This document shows, piece after piece, positions 10,885 through 20,496 of a stretch of 64,000 bases of DNA. A model generated the notes under the pieces. That model worked only from the letters and a program-made list of their open reading frames with translations, had not been told where the DNA came from and made no database searches. Origin of the DNA: Flavobacterium ranwuense. GTDB lineage: Bacteria; Bacteroidota; Bacteroidia; Flavobacteriales; Flavobacteriaceae. A program made the position numbers and the translations under genes. The first letter of the stretch is position 1; each line of letters opens with the position of its first letter. The stretch is from positions 124,001 through 188,000 of the forward strand of contig NZ_SMLH01000003.1 in NCBI RefSeq assembly GCF_004349315.1, in the 5' to 3' direction.

Positions 10885-12036
10885 ATGGAATTTGATTTTC
10901 TGAAACCCGTAGATGATGAAATCCTTAGCTATATAAACGGATTGACTTCTCAGCAATTAGGAAGTAAAATTGTATTGCATACAGAAAAACAGTTCCCAGA
11001 TTTAAATAAGATTAAAATTGCTGTAATTGGCGTTTTAGAAAACCGAGGAAATAAAAAAGCTGTTTCGGATGTAGATTTAGTGCCACTGAGAAAAGAGTTA
11101 TATGGATTGTTTCCGGGAAACTGGGACGCTTCTATTGCTGATTTAGGTGATATTCTTGCAGGAAATTCTGTTGAGGATACTTATTTTGCAGTAAAAAAAG
11201 TTGTTGCAAGTCTAATCAAGAAAAAAATTACTCCTATAGTTATTGGAGGTTCCCAAGACTTAACATATGCACTTTACAGAGCTTATGATGATTTGGAACA
11301 AATGGTCAACTTGGTTTCCATTGATAATAAATTTGATTTTGGTAAGGATGAAGAGGAGGTTTCGGCTTCTTCCTATTTGACAAAAATAATTGTAGACGAA
11401 CCTAATAATCTTTTCAACTATTGTAATATTGGGTATCAAACGTATTTTAATTCGCAGGAAGAAATAGATTTGATAGAGAAATTGTTTTTCGACGCCTATA
11501 GATTAGGAGAGGTTTCTAATAATATCTCTATTTCGGAACCTGTTTTTAGAGATGCTGATTTGGTAAGTATTGATCTGAATTCGGTTAAATCATCTGATTC
11601 AGGAAATTTTATTTCGTTTGCACCAAATGGTTTTAATGGAAAAGAGATTTGTTCTTTGTCACGGTATGCAGGAATAAGTGATAAAGTATCTTCTTTTGGG
11701 ATATTCAATCATAATAATTCGGCACAAGAATCTGTCATCATAGCGCAGATAATTTGGTATTTCATAGAAGGGTTTCATTATCGTTCTAATGAGTATCCTT
11801 TTGGAAGTAAAGAAAACTATTTGAAATACATTGTCCCATTGGAGGAAGAGGAACTTGTCTTTTATAAAAGTGATAAAACGGATCGCTGGTGGATAGAAAT
11901 TCCTTTTATTTCAAATGTTAATAATAAACTAAAAAGAAATACGTTATTACCATGTTCATATGACGAATATTTATTGGCATGCAACCAAGAATTGCCTGAA
12001 AGATGGTGGAAAGCACAACGTAAGAATATTTTATAA
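10885..12036 (+). CDS. arginase/formimidoylglutamase-fold protein with degenerate metal site
   Basis: The 383-residue protein aligns with the ureohydrolase (arginase, agmatinase, formiminoglutamase) fold, but the manganese ligands are mostly lost. The usual GGDHS is GGSQD (residues 121-125). The DAHxD segment is SIDNKFD (145-151), with His replaced by Lys. The SxDxDxxDP motif is SIDLNSVKS (228-236). It is therefore probably not a hydrolase despite likely database labels. It starts one base after topA and directly precedes gldK on the same strand, a context that suggests a structural or regulatory role near type IX secretion (inference). Confidence 0.75.
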   Translation: MEFDFLKPVDDEILSYINGLTSQQLGSKIVLHTEKQFPDLNKIKIAVIGVLENRGNKKAVSDVDLVPLRKELYGLFPGNWDASIADLGDILAGNSVEDTYFAVKKVVASLIKKKITPIVIGGSQDLTYALYRAYDDLEQMVNLVSIDNKFDFGKDEEEVSASSYLTKIIVDEPNNLFNYCNIGYQTYFNSQEEIDLIEKLFFDAYRLGEVSNNISISEPVFRDADLVSIDLNSVKSSDSGNFISFAPNGFNGKEICSLSRYAGISDKVSSFGIFNHNNSAQESVIIAQIIWYFIEGFHYRSNEYPFGSKENYLKYIVPLEEEELVFYKSDKTDRWWIEIPFISNVNNKLKRNTLLPCSYDEYLLACNQELPERWWKAQRKNIL

Positions 12037-12135
12037 TTATTATTTAATGTTTACAATTTTTGCCCTGAAAATTGTTTAAAAATTAATATGATTTATAAGC
12101 TTAACATTATAAAATACATAAAAAAATCAATTTTT

Positions 12136-12171
12136 ATGTATTTTATCGATTATTTTGGCATTTTATCGACA
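12136..12171 (+). promoter_or_regulatory. shared ATGTATTT-TCGA motif upstream of gldK
   Basis: ATGTATTTTATCGATT is followed 20 bp later (TCGA to TCGA) by ATCGACA. Nearly the same 36-bp block lies before the type IX cargo gene at 53917-53952. It starts 65 bp before a candidate -7 box at 12201. It probably binds an activator as two direct-repeat half-sites. Confidence 0.6.
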
Positions 12172-12200
12172 AAATATTTTTTTTGTATTTTATTTAACAT

Positions 12201-12208
12201 TATTTTTG
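12201..12208 (+). promoter_or_regulatory. candidate -7 box TATTTTTG of gldKLMN
   Basis: It fits TAnnTTTG and lies about 95 nt before the gldK ATG, with TTTG at 12182-12185 as a possible -33 element at somewhat short spacing. Confidence 0.45.
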
Positions 12209-12302
12209 GACTCAAATTAATTCATAACAAAAATATTGTTTTATTAATAAATAATAAATAGGTTTACACACTTAAAAATAATGAATAGATAACCAAATTT
12301 AT

Positions 12303-13706
12303 ATGAAGAAGTTCATTGCATATACGTCAATTTTAGCCCTTTTGATCGGCTGTGGTAAATCAAGCGATAAAGGAGAATTAGTTGGTATTAATGGAGGTAA
12401 ATGGCATCCTGAAAAGCCCTTTGGAATGGCTTTAATTCCTGGTGGTGCCTTTATTATGGGTAAATCAGACGCTGATTTAGCTAATGTGGAAGATGCTCCT
12501 ACTAAAACTGTTACTGTTCGTTCATTTTACATGGATGAAACTGAAATTACCAATAGTGAATACCGTCAATTTGTAGAATGGGTAAAAGACTCTACAATGA
12601 GAGTTCGATTGGCAATTATGGCTGATATGAGCGGGCAAACAGCTGATCCAGGAGCTGCTAAAGGTAAAAATGCCGGAAGTATTGGTGATTTTGCTTTTAA
12701 TGATTCTGATCCTGAAAAGATGACCGCCTATGATAAATACATGTATGATAATTATTATAGTATAGGTACGGCTGACGATCAATATGCCGGAAGAAAATTG
12801 AACAGAAAAGTGAAGCTAATCAAAGATACTAAGTTGTATCCGGATGCAGATTATACTGAAGTGATGGATTCTATGTATTTGCCAATAGAGGCTTCATACA
12901 ATGGATTACGAACTATAGATGTAGATAAATTAAAATTCCGTTACTCTTGGATGGATATTCAGGCTGCTGCAAAAGCTAAAGTAGGAAATAGAAAAAATTT
13001 CATCAGAACAGAAGAAGTAAAGGTATATCCTGATACAACGGTTTGGATTAAGGATTATGCTTATTCTTATAATGAGCCTATGCATAATGATTATTTCTGG
13101 CATAAAGCGTATGGAGACTATCCAGTTGTAGGTGTAAAATGGACTCAGGCAAAAGCTTTTTGTGCTTGGAGAACTTTAAATAAAAACACCTACATAAAAT
13201 CTAAAAAGAAAGGTCGTGATTTGATAAACTCTTTCAGATTGCCAACAGAAGCGGAATGGGAATATTCAGCAAGAGGCGGTTTAGAATCAGCTACTTATCC
13301 TTGGGGTGGGCCTTATACTAAAAATGACAGAGGTTGTTTTTTAGCTAATTTTAAACCTAATAGAGGTGATTATGCGGCAGATGAAGCTTTGTATACTGTA
13401 GAGGCAAAATCGTATGAGCCTAATGGTTATAATCTTTATAATATGGCAGGAAATGTTTCTGAATGGACGGATTCATCCTATGATCCAAATGCTTACGAAT
13501 ATGTTTCTTCTATGAATCCGAATGTTCAGGATTATAAAAATCAAAGAAAAGTAGTTCGAGGTGGTTCATGGAAAGATGTTGCTTATTTTCTTCAAGTAAG
13601 TACTCGTGATCATGAATATGCTGATTCTGCAAGAAGTTATATAGGTTTTAGAACTGTTCAAGATTATATGGGACTTCAAACCACTGGAAACGGTAAAAAG
13701 AAATAA
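12303..13706 (+). CDS. gldK: gliding motility / type IX secretion lipoprotein GldK (PorK)
   Basis: The 467-residue protein has a lipoprotein signal peptide with lipobox LIGC (Cys17) and a formylglycine-generating-enzyme-like (sulfatase-modifying factor) domain. Typical segments are MALIPGGAFIMGKSD, FYMDETEITNSEYRQFV, PVVGVKWTQAKAFCAWR, LPTEAEWEYSARGG and the final VVRGGSWKD. GldK forms, with GldN, the periplasmic ring on the inner face of the outer membrane. It leads the gldKLMN operon, 51 nt before gldL, and is probably controlled by the motif at 12136. Confidence 0.95.
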   Translation: MKKFIAYTSILALLIGCGKSSDKGELVGINGGKWHPEKPFGMALIPGGAFIMGKSDADLANVEDAPTKTVTVRSFYMDETEITNSEYRQFVEWVKDSTMRVRLAIMADMSGQTADPGAAKGKNAGSIGDFAFNDSDPEKMTAYDKYMYDNYYSIGTADDQYAGRKLNRKVKLIKDTKLYPDADYTEVMDSMYLPIEASYNGLRTIDVDKLKFRYSWMDIQAAAKAKVGNRKNFIRTEEVKVYPDTTVWIKDYAYSYNEPMHNDYFWHKAYGDYPVVGVKWTQAKAFCAWRTLNKNTYIKSKKKGRDLINSFRLPTEAEWEYSARGGLESATYPWGGPYTKNDRGCFLANFKPNRGDYAADEALYTVEAKSYEPNGYNLYNMAGNVSEWTDSSYDPNAYEYVSSMNPNVQDYKNQRKVVRGGSWKDVAYFLQVSTRDHEYADSARSYIGFRTVQDYMGLQTTGNGKKK

Positions 13707-13757
13707 ATAAACAAAAAATAAACCAATCGACATCTATTAAAACTAAAAAAAACTATT

Positions 13758-14405
13758 ATGGCATTACTAAGTAAAAAACAAATGAATTTCGCATACGGTA
13801 TGGGAGCTGCGGTTGTAATTATTGGTGCATTATTTAAAATAACTCACATTGAATTTGGTATTATTACTGGGAATTTAATGCTTACAATTGGTCTTGTAGT
13901 TGAAGCTTTAATTTTTGCTCTTTCTGCTTTTGAACCGGTTGATGATGATTTAGATTGGACATTGGTTTATCCCGAATTGGCAAATGGAGTAAAAGGAGAA
14001 CCAAAGAAAAAAGTAGAAACGCCTTCAGATGCTCAAGGATTATTGTCCCAAAAATTGGACGCGATGTTGAAAGACGCTAAAATTGATGGAGAATTAATGG
14101 CGAGCTTAGGAAATAGCATTAAAAATTTCGAAGGAGCTGCTAAAGCAATTTCACCAACGGTAGATTCTATCACTGCAACCAAAAAATACAGCGAAGAATT
14201 ATCTATGGCTGCGGCACAGATGGAATCTTTAAACAGCTTATACAAAGTACAATTAGAAAGTGCTTCAAGAAATGCTGAAGCAAATAAAGAAATTGCTGAA
14301 AATGCAGGAAAATTAAAAGAGCAAATGCAATCTATGACTGCAAATATTGCTTCATTGAACAATGTTTATGGTGGTATGCTTTCTGCAATGGGTAATAAAG
14401 GATAA
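13758..14405 (+). CDS. gldL: type IX secretion motor protein GldL (PorL)
   Basis: The 215-residue protein has two N-terminal membrane helices (about 11-28 and 37-57) and a long cytoplasmic helical tail. Residues known to matter for proton-driven rotation in GldL are visible: Lys27 and His30 after helix 1, Glu49 in helix 2 and Glu59 just after it. GldL with GldM forms the inner-membrane motor that powers gliding and secretion. The spacing of 45 nt to gldM fits a single operon. Confidence 0.96.
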   Translation: MALLSKKQMNFAYGMGAAVVIIGALFKITHIEFGIITGNLMLTIGLVVEALIFALSAFEPVDDDLDWTLVYPELANGVKGEPKKKVETPSDAQGLLSQKLDAMLKDAKIDGELMASLGNSIKNFEGAAKAISPTVDSITATKKYSEELSMAAAQMESLNSLYKVQLESASRNAEANKEIAENAGKLKEQMQSMTANIASLNNVYGGMLSAMGNKG

Positions 14406-14450
14406 TTAGTTTCAAACTATAAAAAAATAATAAACTAATTAGTAGAAAAT

Positions 14451-15998
14451 ATGGCAGGAGGAAAACTAACCCCTAGACAGAAGATGATTAACCTTATGTA
14501 CCTGGTTTTTATCGCGATGTTAGCATTAAATATGTCTAAAGAGGTATTATCAGCTTTTGGGATTTTGAATAATAAAATAGTAGAGTCTAACTCTATCACT
14601 GATACTAGAAATGAAAGTTCATTTCAACAATTAGCTCAAAAAGCAGTGGATCAGCCAGGGCAATTTGGGGATAAAAAAGCCAAAGTTGAAAAAATTAGAG
14701 CTTTGTCTAAAGATTTTAATGACTATTTAGAAAACATCAAGACGACTGTTACCAAAAAATTTGAAAGAGATGCTGAAGGAAATTTGCCATACGAGCAAAT
14801 GGATAAAGGAGATTTAATTGACAGAATGTTCTTTACTGGAGATAGAGTTTCTAAACAAGGAAAAGAGTTCTTAGATAAGATTAATAATTTCTCAACTCAG
14901 ATAAAAGCAATTGGGGGTAGTTCAATTGCGGAATCTGAAATGAAAAAGATTGAAGCCAGATTTGCTACAAAACCAGTTTATTCTGAAAAAGCAGGTGCTA
15001 AATTAGATTGGATCGATTACAATTATAAAGGATATCCTCTTATTGCGACTATTACTAAATTATCGCAATTGCAAGCAGATATCAAAACGACGGAGAGCGA
15101 TGTAATGACAGGAATGTTTCAATCGGATTTAGTGGCTGCAGCGTCACTTACAGCTTACCAGCCTATTGTAGTTCTTGATAAATCTGTTTTCTTTCAAGGA
15201 GAAGCGGTAACAGGAAAAATTATTTTAGGTAAATTTGATCCATCATTAAAAGCAAAATCTGTTATTGTCAATGGATCTAGTGTACAAGCGCAAGCGGGTC
15301 AAGCTAAATTCTCTTTTGGAGCAGGCAATATTGGAGAACATGCTATTGGCGGTTCCTTTAATTTTGATGAAAATGGGAAAGTGGTTAGCTTGCCTATTAA
15401 AGATAAATATGTTGTTGTTGCGAGACCAAAGTCGGCTACTATTTCTGCAGATAAGATGAATGTAGTTTATAGAGGTGTTGTAAACCCAATGACTATTTCT
15501 TTTGCAGGTGTTACTGCAGATAAAGTTTCAGCTAGTGCTCCAGGATTAAGTTCTGCGGGTGGTGGTAAATATAACATGAGTCCAGGTTCAGGTTCAGAAG
15601 TGGTTATTAATGTAACTGGTACACTTCCTGACGGTTCTAAAGTTTCGGATAAGAAAAACTTTAGAATAAAAGGTATTCCTGGTCCAACAGGAACTATTAG
15701 AGGAGAAATGGGCGTTGTTAAAGGGCCTAAATCAAATTTACAAATTGCGACAATTGGAGCTAAATTAGTTGATTTCGACTTTGAAGTTGGTTTAAATGTA
15801 GTTGGATTTAATTTAAAAGTAACAGGTCAACCTACTGTTGTTGTTCAAGGAAATAAATTAAATGCACAGTGTAATGCTGTTCTTTCAAAAGCAGTTAGAG
15901 GAGATCAAGTTACTATTTCTGAAATAAAAACAAAACTTGTAGGTGCAGGTAGTTATTTATTACCAAGAACAGCTCCAGTAATTTTTGAAATACAATAA
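14451..15998 (+). CDS. gldM: type IX secretion protein GldM (PorM)
   Basis: The 515-residue protein has one N-terminal membrane helix (about 12-32, LMYLVFIAMLALNM) preceded by a basic cytoplasmic start containing Arg9. A long periplasmic part follows with the GldM N-terminal helical domain and C-terminal beta domains. The periplasmic shaft couples the GldL motor to the GldK-GldN ring. Its last residues (LPRTAPVIFEIQ) match the usual GldM end. It is third in the operon. Confidence 0.96.
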   Translation: MAGGKLTPRQKMINLMYLVFIAMLALNMSKEVLSAFGILNNKIVESNSITDTRNESSFQQLAQKAVDQPGQFGDKKAKVEKIRALSKDFNDYLENIKTTVTKKFERDAEGNLPYEQMDKGDLIDRMFFTGDRVSKQGKEFLDKINNFSTQIKAIGGSSIAESEMKKIEARFATKPVYSEKAGAKLDWIDYNYKGYPLIATITKLSQLQADIKTTESDVMTGMFQSDLVAAASLTAYQPIVVLDKSVFFQGEAVTGKIILGKFDPSLKAKSVIVNGSSVQAQAGQAKFSFGAGNIGEHAIGGSFNFDENGKVVSLPIKDKYVVVARPKSATISADKMNVVYRGVVNPMTISFAGVTADKVSASAPGLSSAGGGKYNMSPGSGSEVVINVTGTLPDGSKVSDKKNFRIKGIPGPTGTIRGEMGVVKGPKSNLQIATIGAKLVDFDFEVGLNVVGFNLKVTGQPTVVVQGNKLNAQCNAVLSKAVRGDQVTISEIKTKLVGAGSYLLPRTAPVIFEIQ

Positions 15999-16048
15999 AT
16001 AATAAGTAAGTTTATATTTGACCTACTTCAATATCTTATTATGATACC

Positions 16049-16942
16049 ATGATGAATCTAAGAAATTTTTTAATCGCTATTGTCTCTATTACAGGAAGTT
16101 TCGCCTCTTTTGGACAGTCTAATTTGCTTAATGCAAAAACTCCTGACCAAATAGGACTTAAAACTGCGGCACAACTCATTTCAGATAATGATAAACCATT
16201 AGTCTATGGTTATGTGCATGATAGAGATGTTTTAATGGGTAAGACTACATGGGAAATTATTGACTTAAGTGAAAAAATTAATTTTGCTTTGTATTTCCCA
16301 ATTGATACCGCAAATATTGGGTCTGATAGAAGATCTTTGTATGATGTGCTTACGAAAGCTTTGAAAAATGGTAAAATTACTGAGGTCTATACCGATAGTT
16401 ATTTTAATACCAAAAAATCGATGCAAGACATTCAAACATCATTGACTCGTATTGATACAACTGATGCAGGTAGAGAACAAATTAATGCAGGAAATCAAAT
16501 ATCTGACGAGTATATTTTAAAACAAGACTTAGCAGCTCAAGATGTAACCCAATATAAAATTAAAGGATACTGGTATTTTGACAAGCGCCAGAGTGAATTG
16601 AAATATCGTTTATTGGGAATTTGTCCTGTGACGCCAGATGTTTATACCATGAACAGTGATGAAAAAGATTATATCGAATTGTTCTGGGTATTCTTCCCGG
16701 CAGCAAGAGATGTTTTACATGAAGCAAAAGCGTTCAATGATAAAAATTCAGCGATGCCAGTTTCATTTGATCAAATATTAAATTCCAGGCGTTTTAACAG
16801 TGTTATTTACAAAGAAGAAAATGTATATGGTGATAGAACTATTGATGAATACATGAAGGATAACGCTCAAAATCAATTATTAGAATCGGAAAGAGTAAAA
16901 GAAAAAATTCGCAATTTCGAACAAGATATGTGGAATTATTAA
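16049..16942 (+). CDS. gldN: type IX secretion ring protein GldN (PorN)
   Basis: The 297-residue protein has a signal peptide (cleavage near SFASFGQ). GldN-family segments follow, including RPLVYGYV-like DNDKPLVYGYVHDRDVLMGK, VWEIIDLSEKINFALYFP-like sequence and the IDEYMKDNAQNQLLESERVKEKI tail. GldN binds GldK in the periplasmic ring. Two adjacent ATGs (16049 and 16052) are possible starts. It is last in the operon and followed by a strong terminator. Confidence 0.95.
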   Translation: MMNLRNFLIAIVSITGSFASFGQSNLLNAKTPDQIGLKTAAQLISDNDKPLVYGYVHDRDVLMGKTTWEIIDLSEKINFALYFPIDTANIGSDRRSLYDVLTKALKNGKITEVYTDSYFNTKKSMQDIQTSLTRIDTTDAGREQINAGNQISDEYILKQDLAAQDVTQYKIKGYWYFDKRQSELKYRLLGICPVTPDVYTMNSDEKDYIELFWVFFPAARDVLHEAKAFNDKNSAMPVSFDQILNSRRFNSVIYKEENVYGDRTIDEYMKDNAQNQLLESERVKEKIRNFEQDMWNY

Positions 16943-16962
16943 TGCCGATTTTATAATATAAT

Positions 16963-16996
16963 AAAAAACTCTTACTGTAATGGTAAGAGTTTTTTT
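16963..16996 (+). terminator. rho-independent terminator of gldKLMN
   Basis: The stem AAAAAACTCTTAC/GTAAGAGTTTTTT has a 7-nt loop and a T run. Confidence 0.92.
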
Positions 16997-17042
16997 GTTT
17001 TAATGTGTTTACTTTGCACTTATTTAAAAGGTGTTATTTCAA

Positions 17043-18092
17043 ATGATTGATTATTTAATTATTGGTTCTGGTTTAGCAGGTATTTCATTCGCAGAGATTG
17101 CTTTGCGTAATGACAAATCTATTTTTGTATTGGATAATAATTCTCAAAATTCATCCAAAATTGCCGGAGGTTTGTATAATCCGGTTATTTTAAAACGTTT
17201 CAGCGAGGTGTGGCAAGCTCAAGAGCAATTAGTATTGATGAACGAATTTTATACTTTTTTAGAAGAAAAACTAAATTGCAAAGTTGATTTCAAAAGTCCT
17301 ATTTTAAGAAAATTCTTTTCCGTTGAAGAACAGAATAATTGGTTTGCTGCTTCGGACAAAATAGCGCTGGCTCCTTTTTTATCTACACAATTAATTTCTA
17401 AAAAATATATAGGAATTGATTCCCCTTACGGGTATGGCGAAGTTTTACAAACGGGTTATGTGGACACCGCTTTGCTTTTAAATAAATACAGGGAATACCT
17501 GAAACAAAACAATCTCTTTCAAGAGGAAGCATTTGATTATGATGCTTTAAAAATCGAATCGGATAGTATTCAATATAAAAATATTCGAGCTAAGCATATC
17601 ATTTTTGCGGAAGGTTTTGGTCTGCATGCAAATCCTTATTTTAATTACTTGCCTTTAGACGGAACCAAAGGAGAGCTTTTTATTATTAAAGCACCTCAGT
17701 TGGATTTAGATGTAATTGTAAATACGAGTGTGTTTATTTTGCCTCTTGGGAATGATTTATTCAAAGTTGGCGCAACATATAATTGGAAAGATAAAACAGA
17801 TTTGCCTACTGAGGAAGGAAAAACGGAATTAGTAGCAAGAATAAAAGAAATTATTAGCTGTGATTTTGAAATTATAGAGCATTTTGCTGGCGTGCGACCT
17901 ACTGTAAAAGACAGAAGACCATTAGTAGGAACACATCAAAATTATGAATCAATACATATTTTAAACGGTTTGGGAACAAGAGGAGTCATGCTTGGACCGG
18001 CAATGGCAAAAGTATTATTTGAAAATATAGAACATCAGATTCCTTTAAATAGGGAAATTGACATTGACAGATTTCTATCTAAAGGGCAGTAA
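17043..18092 (+). CDS. FAD-dependent oxidoreductase (DAO family)
   Basis: The 349-residue protein begins with a Rossmann dinucleotide motif (DYLIIGSGLAGISFAEIA) and ends with the second FAD contact region (HILNGLGTRGVMLGPAMA). It fits the D-amino-acid/glycine oxidase-like family of flavoproteins; the substrate cannot be told from sequence. An in-frame GTG at 17031 lies too close to a weak -7-like box (TTACTTTG near 17009), so ATG at 17043 is preferred. It is convergent with the DUF983 gene, 5 nt away. Confidence 0.8.
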   Translation: MIDYLIIGSGLAGISFAEIALRNDKSIFVLDNNSQNSSKIAGGLYNPVILKRFSEVWQAQEQLVLMNEFYTFLEEKLNCKVDFKSPILRKFFSVEEQNNWFAASDKIALAPFLSTQLISKKYIGIDSPYGYGEVLQTGYVDTALLLNKYREYLKQNNLFQEEAFDYDALKIESDSIQYKNIRAKHIIFAEGFGLHANPYFNYLPLDGTKGELFIIKAPQLDLDVIVNTSVFILPLGNDLFKVGATYNWKDKTDLPTEEGKTELVARIKEIISCDFEIIEHFAGVRPTVKDRRPLVGTHQNYESIHILNGLGTRGVMLGPAMAKVLFENIEHQIPLNREIDIDRFLSKGQ

Positions 18093-18097
18093 TACTA

Positions 18098-18481
18098 TTA
18101 TTTTAGTTTGGTTTTTGGATCATAGGAAACAAACATATTGATGTATATGTTTCTGGACCATCGCAAGATAAATGGGAATAAGACAATAAGTGATGCGATT
18201 ATAGCAATAAATGCCACCTTAAGGCTGGAGCCAAAGATTACAAATGAGATTATAAAGGCTGCTATTCCAACGGCGACATTCAATCCGTAACTGACATACA
18301 TGGCACCATAAAAAAAGGAAGGTTCAATTTGATATCTCAACCCACAATGGCTGCAATTTTCATGCATTTTCAAGATTTTATTGAAATGTAATGGATTTTT
18401 ATCGAAATACATACTCTCATTCTGACATTTAGGACAAGTTCCTGTTAAAATGCTATATAATTTGGATCCTTTTTTTAACAT
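18098..18481 (-). CDS. DUF983 membrane protein with zinc ribbon
   Basis: The 127-residue protein begins MLKKGSKLYSILTG. It carries two Cys pairs (CPKC and CSHC) that likely bind zinc, followed by two membrane spans. The function of DUF983 is unknown. The frame is open to an ATG at 18529, but a TAnnTTTG box at 18517-18524 on the minus strand would place the transcript start downstream of it. The ATG at 18481 is therefore chosen. Confidence 0.8.
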   Translation of the reverse strand: MLKKGSKLYSILTGTCPKCQNESMYFDKNPLHFNKILKMHENCSHCGLRYQIEPSFFYGAMYVSYGLNVAVGIAAFIISFVIFGSSLKVAFIAIIASLIVLFPFILRWSRNIYINMFVSYDPKTKLK

Positions 18482-18516
18482 TTGCAAAAAATTTAATTTT
18501 TCCTTTTTTAGAGTTA

Positions 18517-18524
18517 CAAATTTA
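18517..18524 (-). promoter_or_regulatory. -7 box TAAATTTG of the DUF983 gene
   Basis: An exact TAnnTTTG match on the minus strand, 36 nt before the chosen start. It lies in the short region shared with the divergent ABC-F gene. Confidence 0.6.
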
Positions 18525-18554
18525 CGCATTCAAAAAGGAATAAAATAACAATAC

Positions 18555-20462
18555 ATGCTTAATATACACAATTTATCCGTTTCGTTTGGTGGTACTTATT
18601 TATTTGAAGAAGTTACCTTTCGATTGGGTGCCGGAGACCGTGTGGGTCTTGTAGGGAAGAACGGAGCGGGAAAATCTACCATGCTTAAAATGTTGGCAAA
18701 AGATTTTGCTCCTGATTCAGGTGTTATTTCTCAAGAGAAAGATCTTCGTATGGGATTCTTGCGTCAGGATATCGATTTTGAACAAGGAAGAACAGTTCTT
18801 GAAGAAGCGTATGAAGCTTTTACTGAGATTAAAATTGTTGAGAAAAAGCTCGAAGAAATTAATCACTTGTTAGTTACAAGAACTGATTATGAAAGTGACG
18901 AATACAGCCAAATTATTGAAGACTTATCTGATTATACGCACCGTTTTGAATTGTTGGGCGGTTATAATTATGTGGGTGATACGGAGAAAATTTTACTTGG
19001 TTTAGGGTTTAAAAGAGATGTATTCGATAATCAGACCGAGACTTTCTCTGGTGGATGGAGAATGCGTATAGAATTGGCCAAATTATTATTACAGGCCAAT
19101 GATGTTTTGTTGCTGGATGAGCCTACGAATCACTTGGATATAGAAAGTATCATTTGGTTAGAAAGTTTTCTTCGAAATTATCCTGGAGTTGTTGTGATTG
19201 TTTCACACGATAAAATGTTTTTGGATAATGTGACCAACAGGACTATCGAAATTTCCCTTGGTAAAGCGTATGATTTCAATAAACCGTATTCTCAATATTT
19301 AGAATTGCGTCACGAAATTCGTGAAAAGCAATTGGCAACGCAAAAAAACCAAGCCAAAAAAATTGAAGAAACGGAAAAATTAATCGAAAAATTCCGTGCC
19401 AAAGCTTCCAAAGCTTCGATGGCGCAGTCATTAATCAAAAAATTAGATAAAGTAGAACGTATCGAAGTTGATGAAGATGATAACTCGGTGATGAACATTA
19501 CTTTTCCAGTTTCAAAAGAACCGGGAAGAGTCGTGATTGAAGCCGAAAATGTAACTAAAAGCTACGGTGACAAAACAATTTTGAAAGATATCAATCTGTT
19601 AGTGGAGCGCGGAAGTAAAATTGCATTCGTTGGACAAAACGGTCAAGGAAAGTCAACTTTCATTAAAGCTATTGTTGACGAATTCGAATATAAGGGAAAT
19701 ATCAAGTTAGGGCATAATGTACAGTTGGGATATTTTGCGCAAAATCAGGCTGAATATCTGGATGGCGAAATCACTCTGTTGCAAACAATGGAAGATGCCG
19801 CTGCAGATACAAACCGAATGAAAGTACGCGATATGCTAGGTTCTTTCTTGTTTCGAGGCGATGATGTAGAGAAAAAGGTAAAAGTCCTTTCAGGAGGCGA
19901 AAGAAACCGTTTGGCGTTATGTAAATTATTGTTGCAGCCCATTAATGTTCTGTTGATGGATGAGCCTACAAATCACTTGGATATTAAATCTAAGAATGTT
20001 TTGAAAGCCGCGTTACAAAAATTTGGAGGTACTTTATTGCTGGTTTCTCACGATAGGGATTTCTTGCAGGGAATGTCAAATTTAGTATATGAATTCAAAG
20101 ACCAAAAAATAAAAGAATATTTAGGGGATATCAACTATTTCTTGGAGCAACGCAATATGGAAAATATGCGTGAAGTCGAGAAAAAAGATGCTCAGAAAGC
20201 TGCTGCACCTAAAGAAAGTAATAAAGCTTCTTACGAAGATCAGAAAAAAGGGAAAGCGTTGCAGAATAAATTGAGCAAAGTGGAGAGTCAAATTAAGCAA
20301 TTAGAAAAGGACATTCAGCATGATGATAAAATGCTTGCTTCTAATTATGACAAACACATTGAAGACGCTAAATTTTTCACGGCATACAACAAGAAAAAAG
20401 CAGAACTGGACAAACTTCTCTCAGATTGGGAAATAGTTCAGGAAGAAATTGATAATTTATAA
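18555..20462 (+). CDS. ABC-F family ATPase
   Basis: The 635-residue protein has two ABC domains and no membrane spans. Walker A motifs are GKNGAGKST and GQNGQGKST; signatures are FSGGWRMR and LSGGERNR; Walker B/LDEPTNHLD and MDEPTNHLD are both intact. A charged linker joins the domains, and a C-terminal coiled coil (about 540-630) follows, as in Uup-type members. ABC-F proteins act on the ribosome, resolving stalled elongation or protecting against antibiotics. Nothing here points to resistance, so a housekeeping Uup/EttA-like role is more likely. A terminator follows. Confidence 0.93.
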   Translation: MLNIHNLSVSFGGTYLFEEVTFRLGAGDRVGLVGKNGAGKSTMLKMLAKDFAPDSGVISQEKDLRMGFLRQDIDFEQGRTVLEEAYEAFTEIKIVEKKLEEINHLLVTRTDYESDEYSQIIEDLSDYTHRFELLGGYNYVGDTEKILLGLGFKRDVFDNQTETFSGGWRMRIELAKLLLQANDVLLLDEPTNHLDIESIIWLESFLRNYPGVVVIVSHDKMFLDNVTNRTIEISLGKAYDFNKPYSQYLELRHEIREKQLATQKNQAKKIEETEKLIEKFRAKASKASMAQSLIKKLDKVERIEVDEDDNSVMNITFPVSKEPGRVVIEAENVTKSYGDKTILKDINLLVERGSKIAFVGQNGQGKSTFIKAIVDEFEYKGNIKLGHNVQLGYFAQNQAEYLDGEITLLQTMEDAAADTNRMKVRDMLGSFLFRGDDVEKKVKVLSGGERNRLALCKLLLQPINVLLMDEPTNHLDIKSKNVLKAALQKFGGTLLLVSHDRDFLQGMSNLVYEFKDQKIKEYLGDINYFLEQRNMENMREVEKKDAQKAAAPKESNKASYEDQKKGKALQNKLSKVESQIKQLEKDIQHDDKMLASNYDKHIEDAKFFTAYNKKKAELDKLLSDWEIVQEEIDNL

Positions 20463-20467
20463 AAACG

Positions 20468-20496
20468 AGAGTTCCATTTTTTGGAACTCTTTTTTT
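20468..20496 (+). terminator. rho-independent terminator of the ABC-F gene
   Basis: The stem AGAGTTCCA/TGGAACTCT is followed by six T. Its T run overlaps the stop codon of the convergent gene. Confidence 0.9.

Noticed and set aside
10885..12036. Formimidoylglutamase as part of a histidine degradation pathway with hutU
   Set aside because: The metal ligands are mostly missing and the gene is 40 kb from hutU, so pathway membership is not supported.
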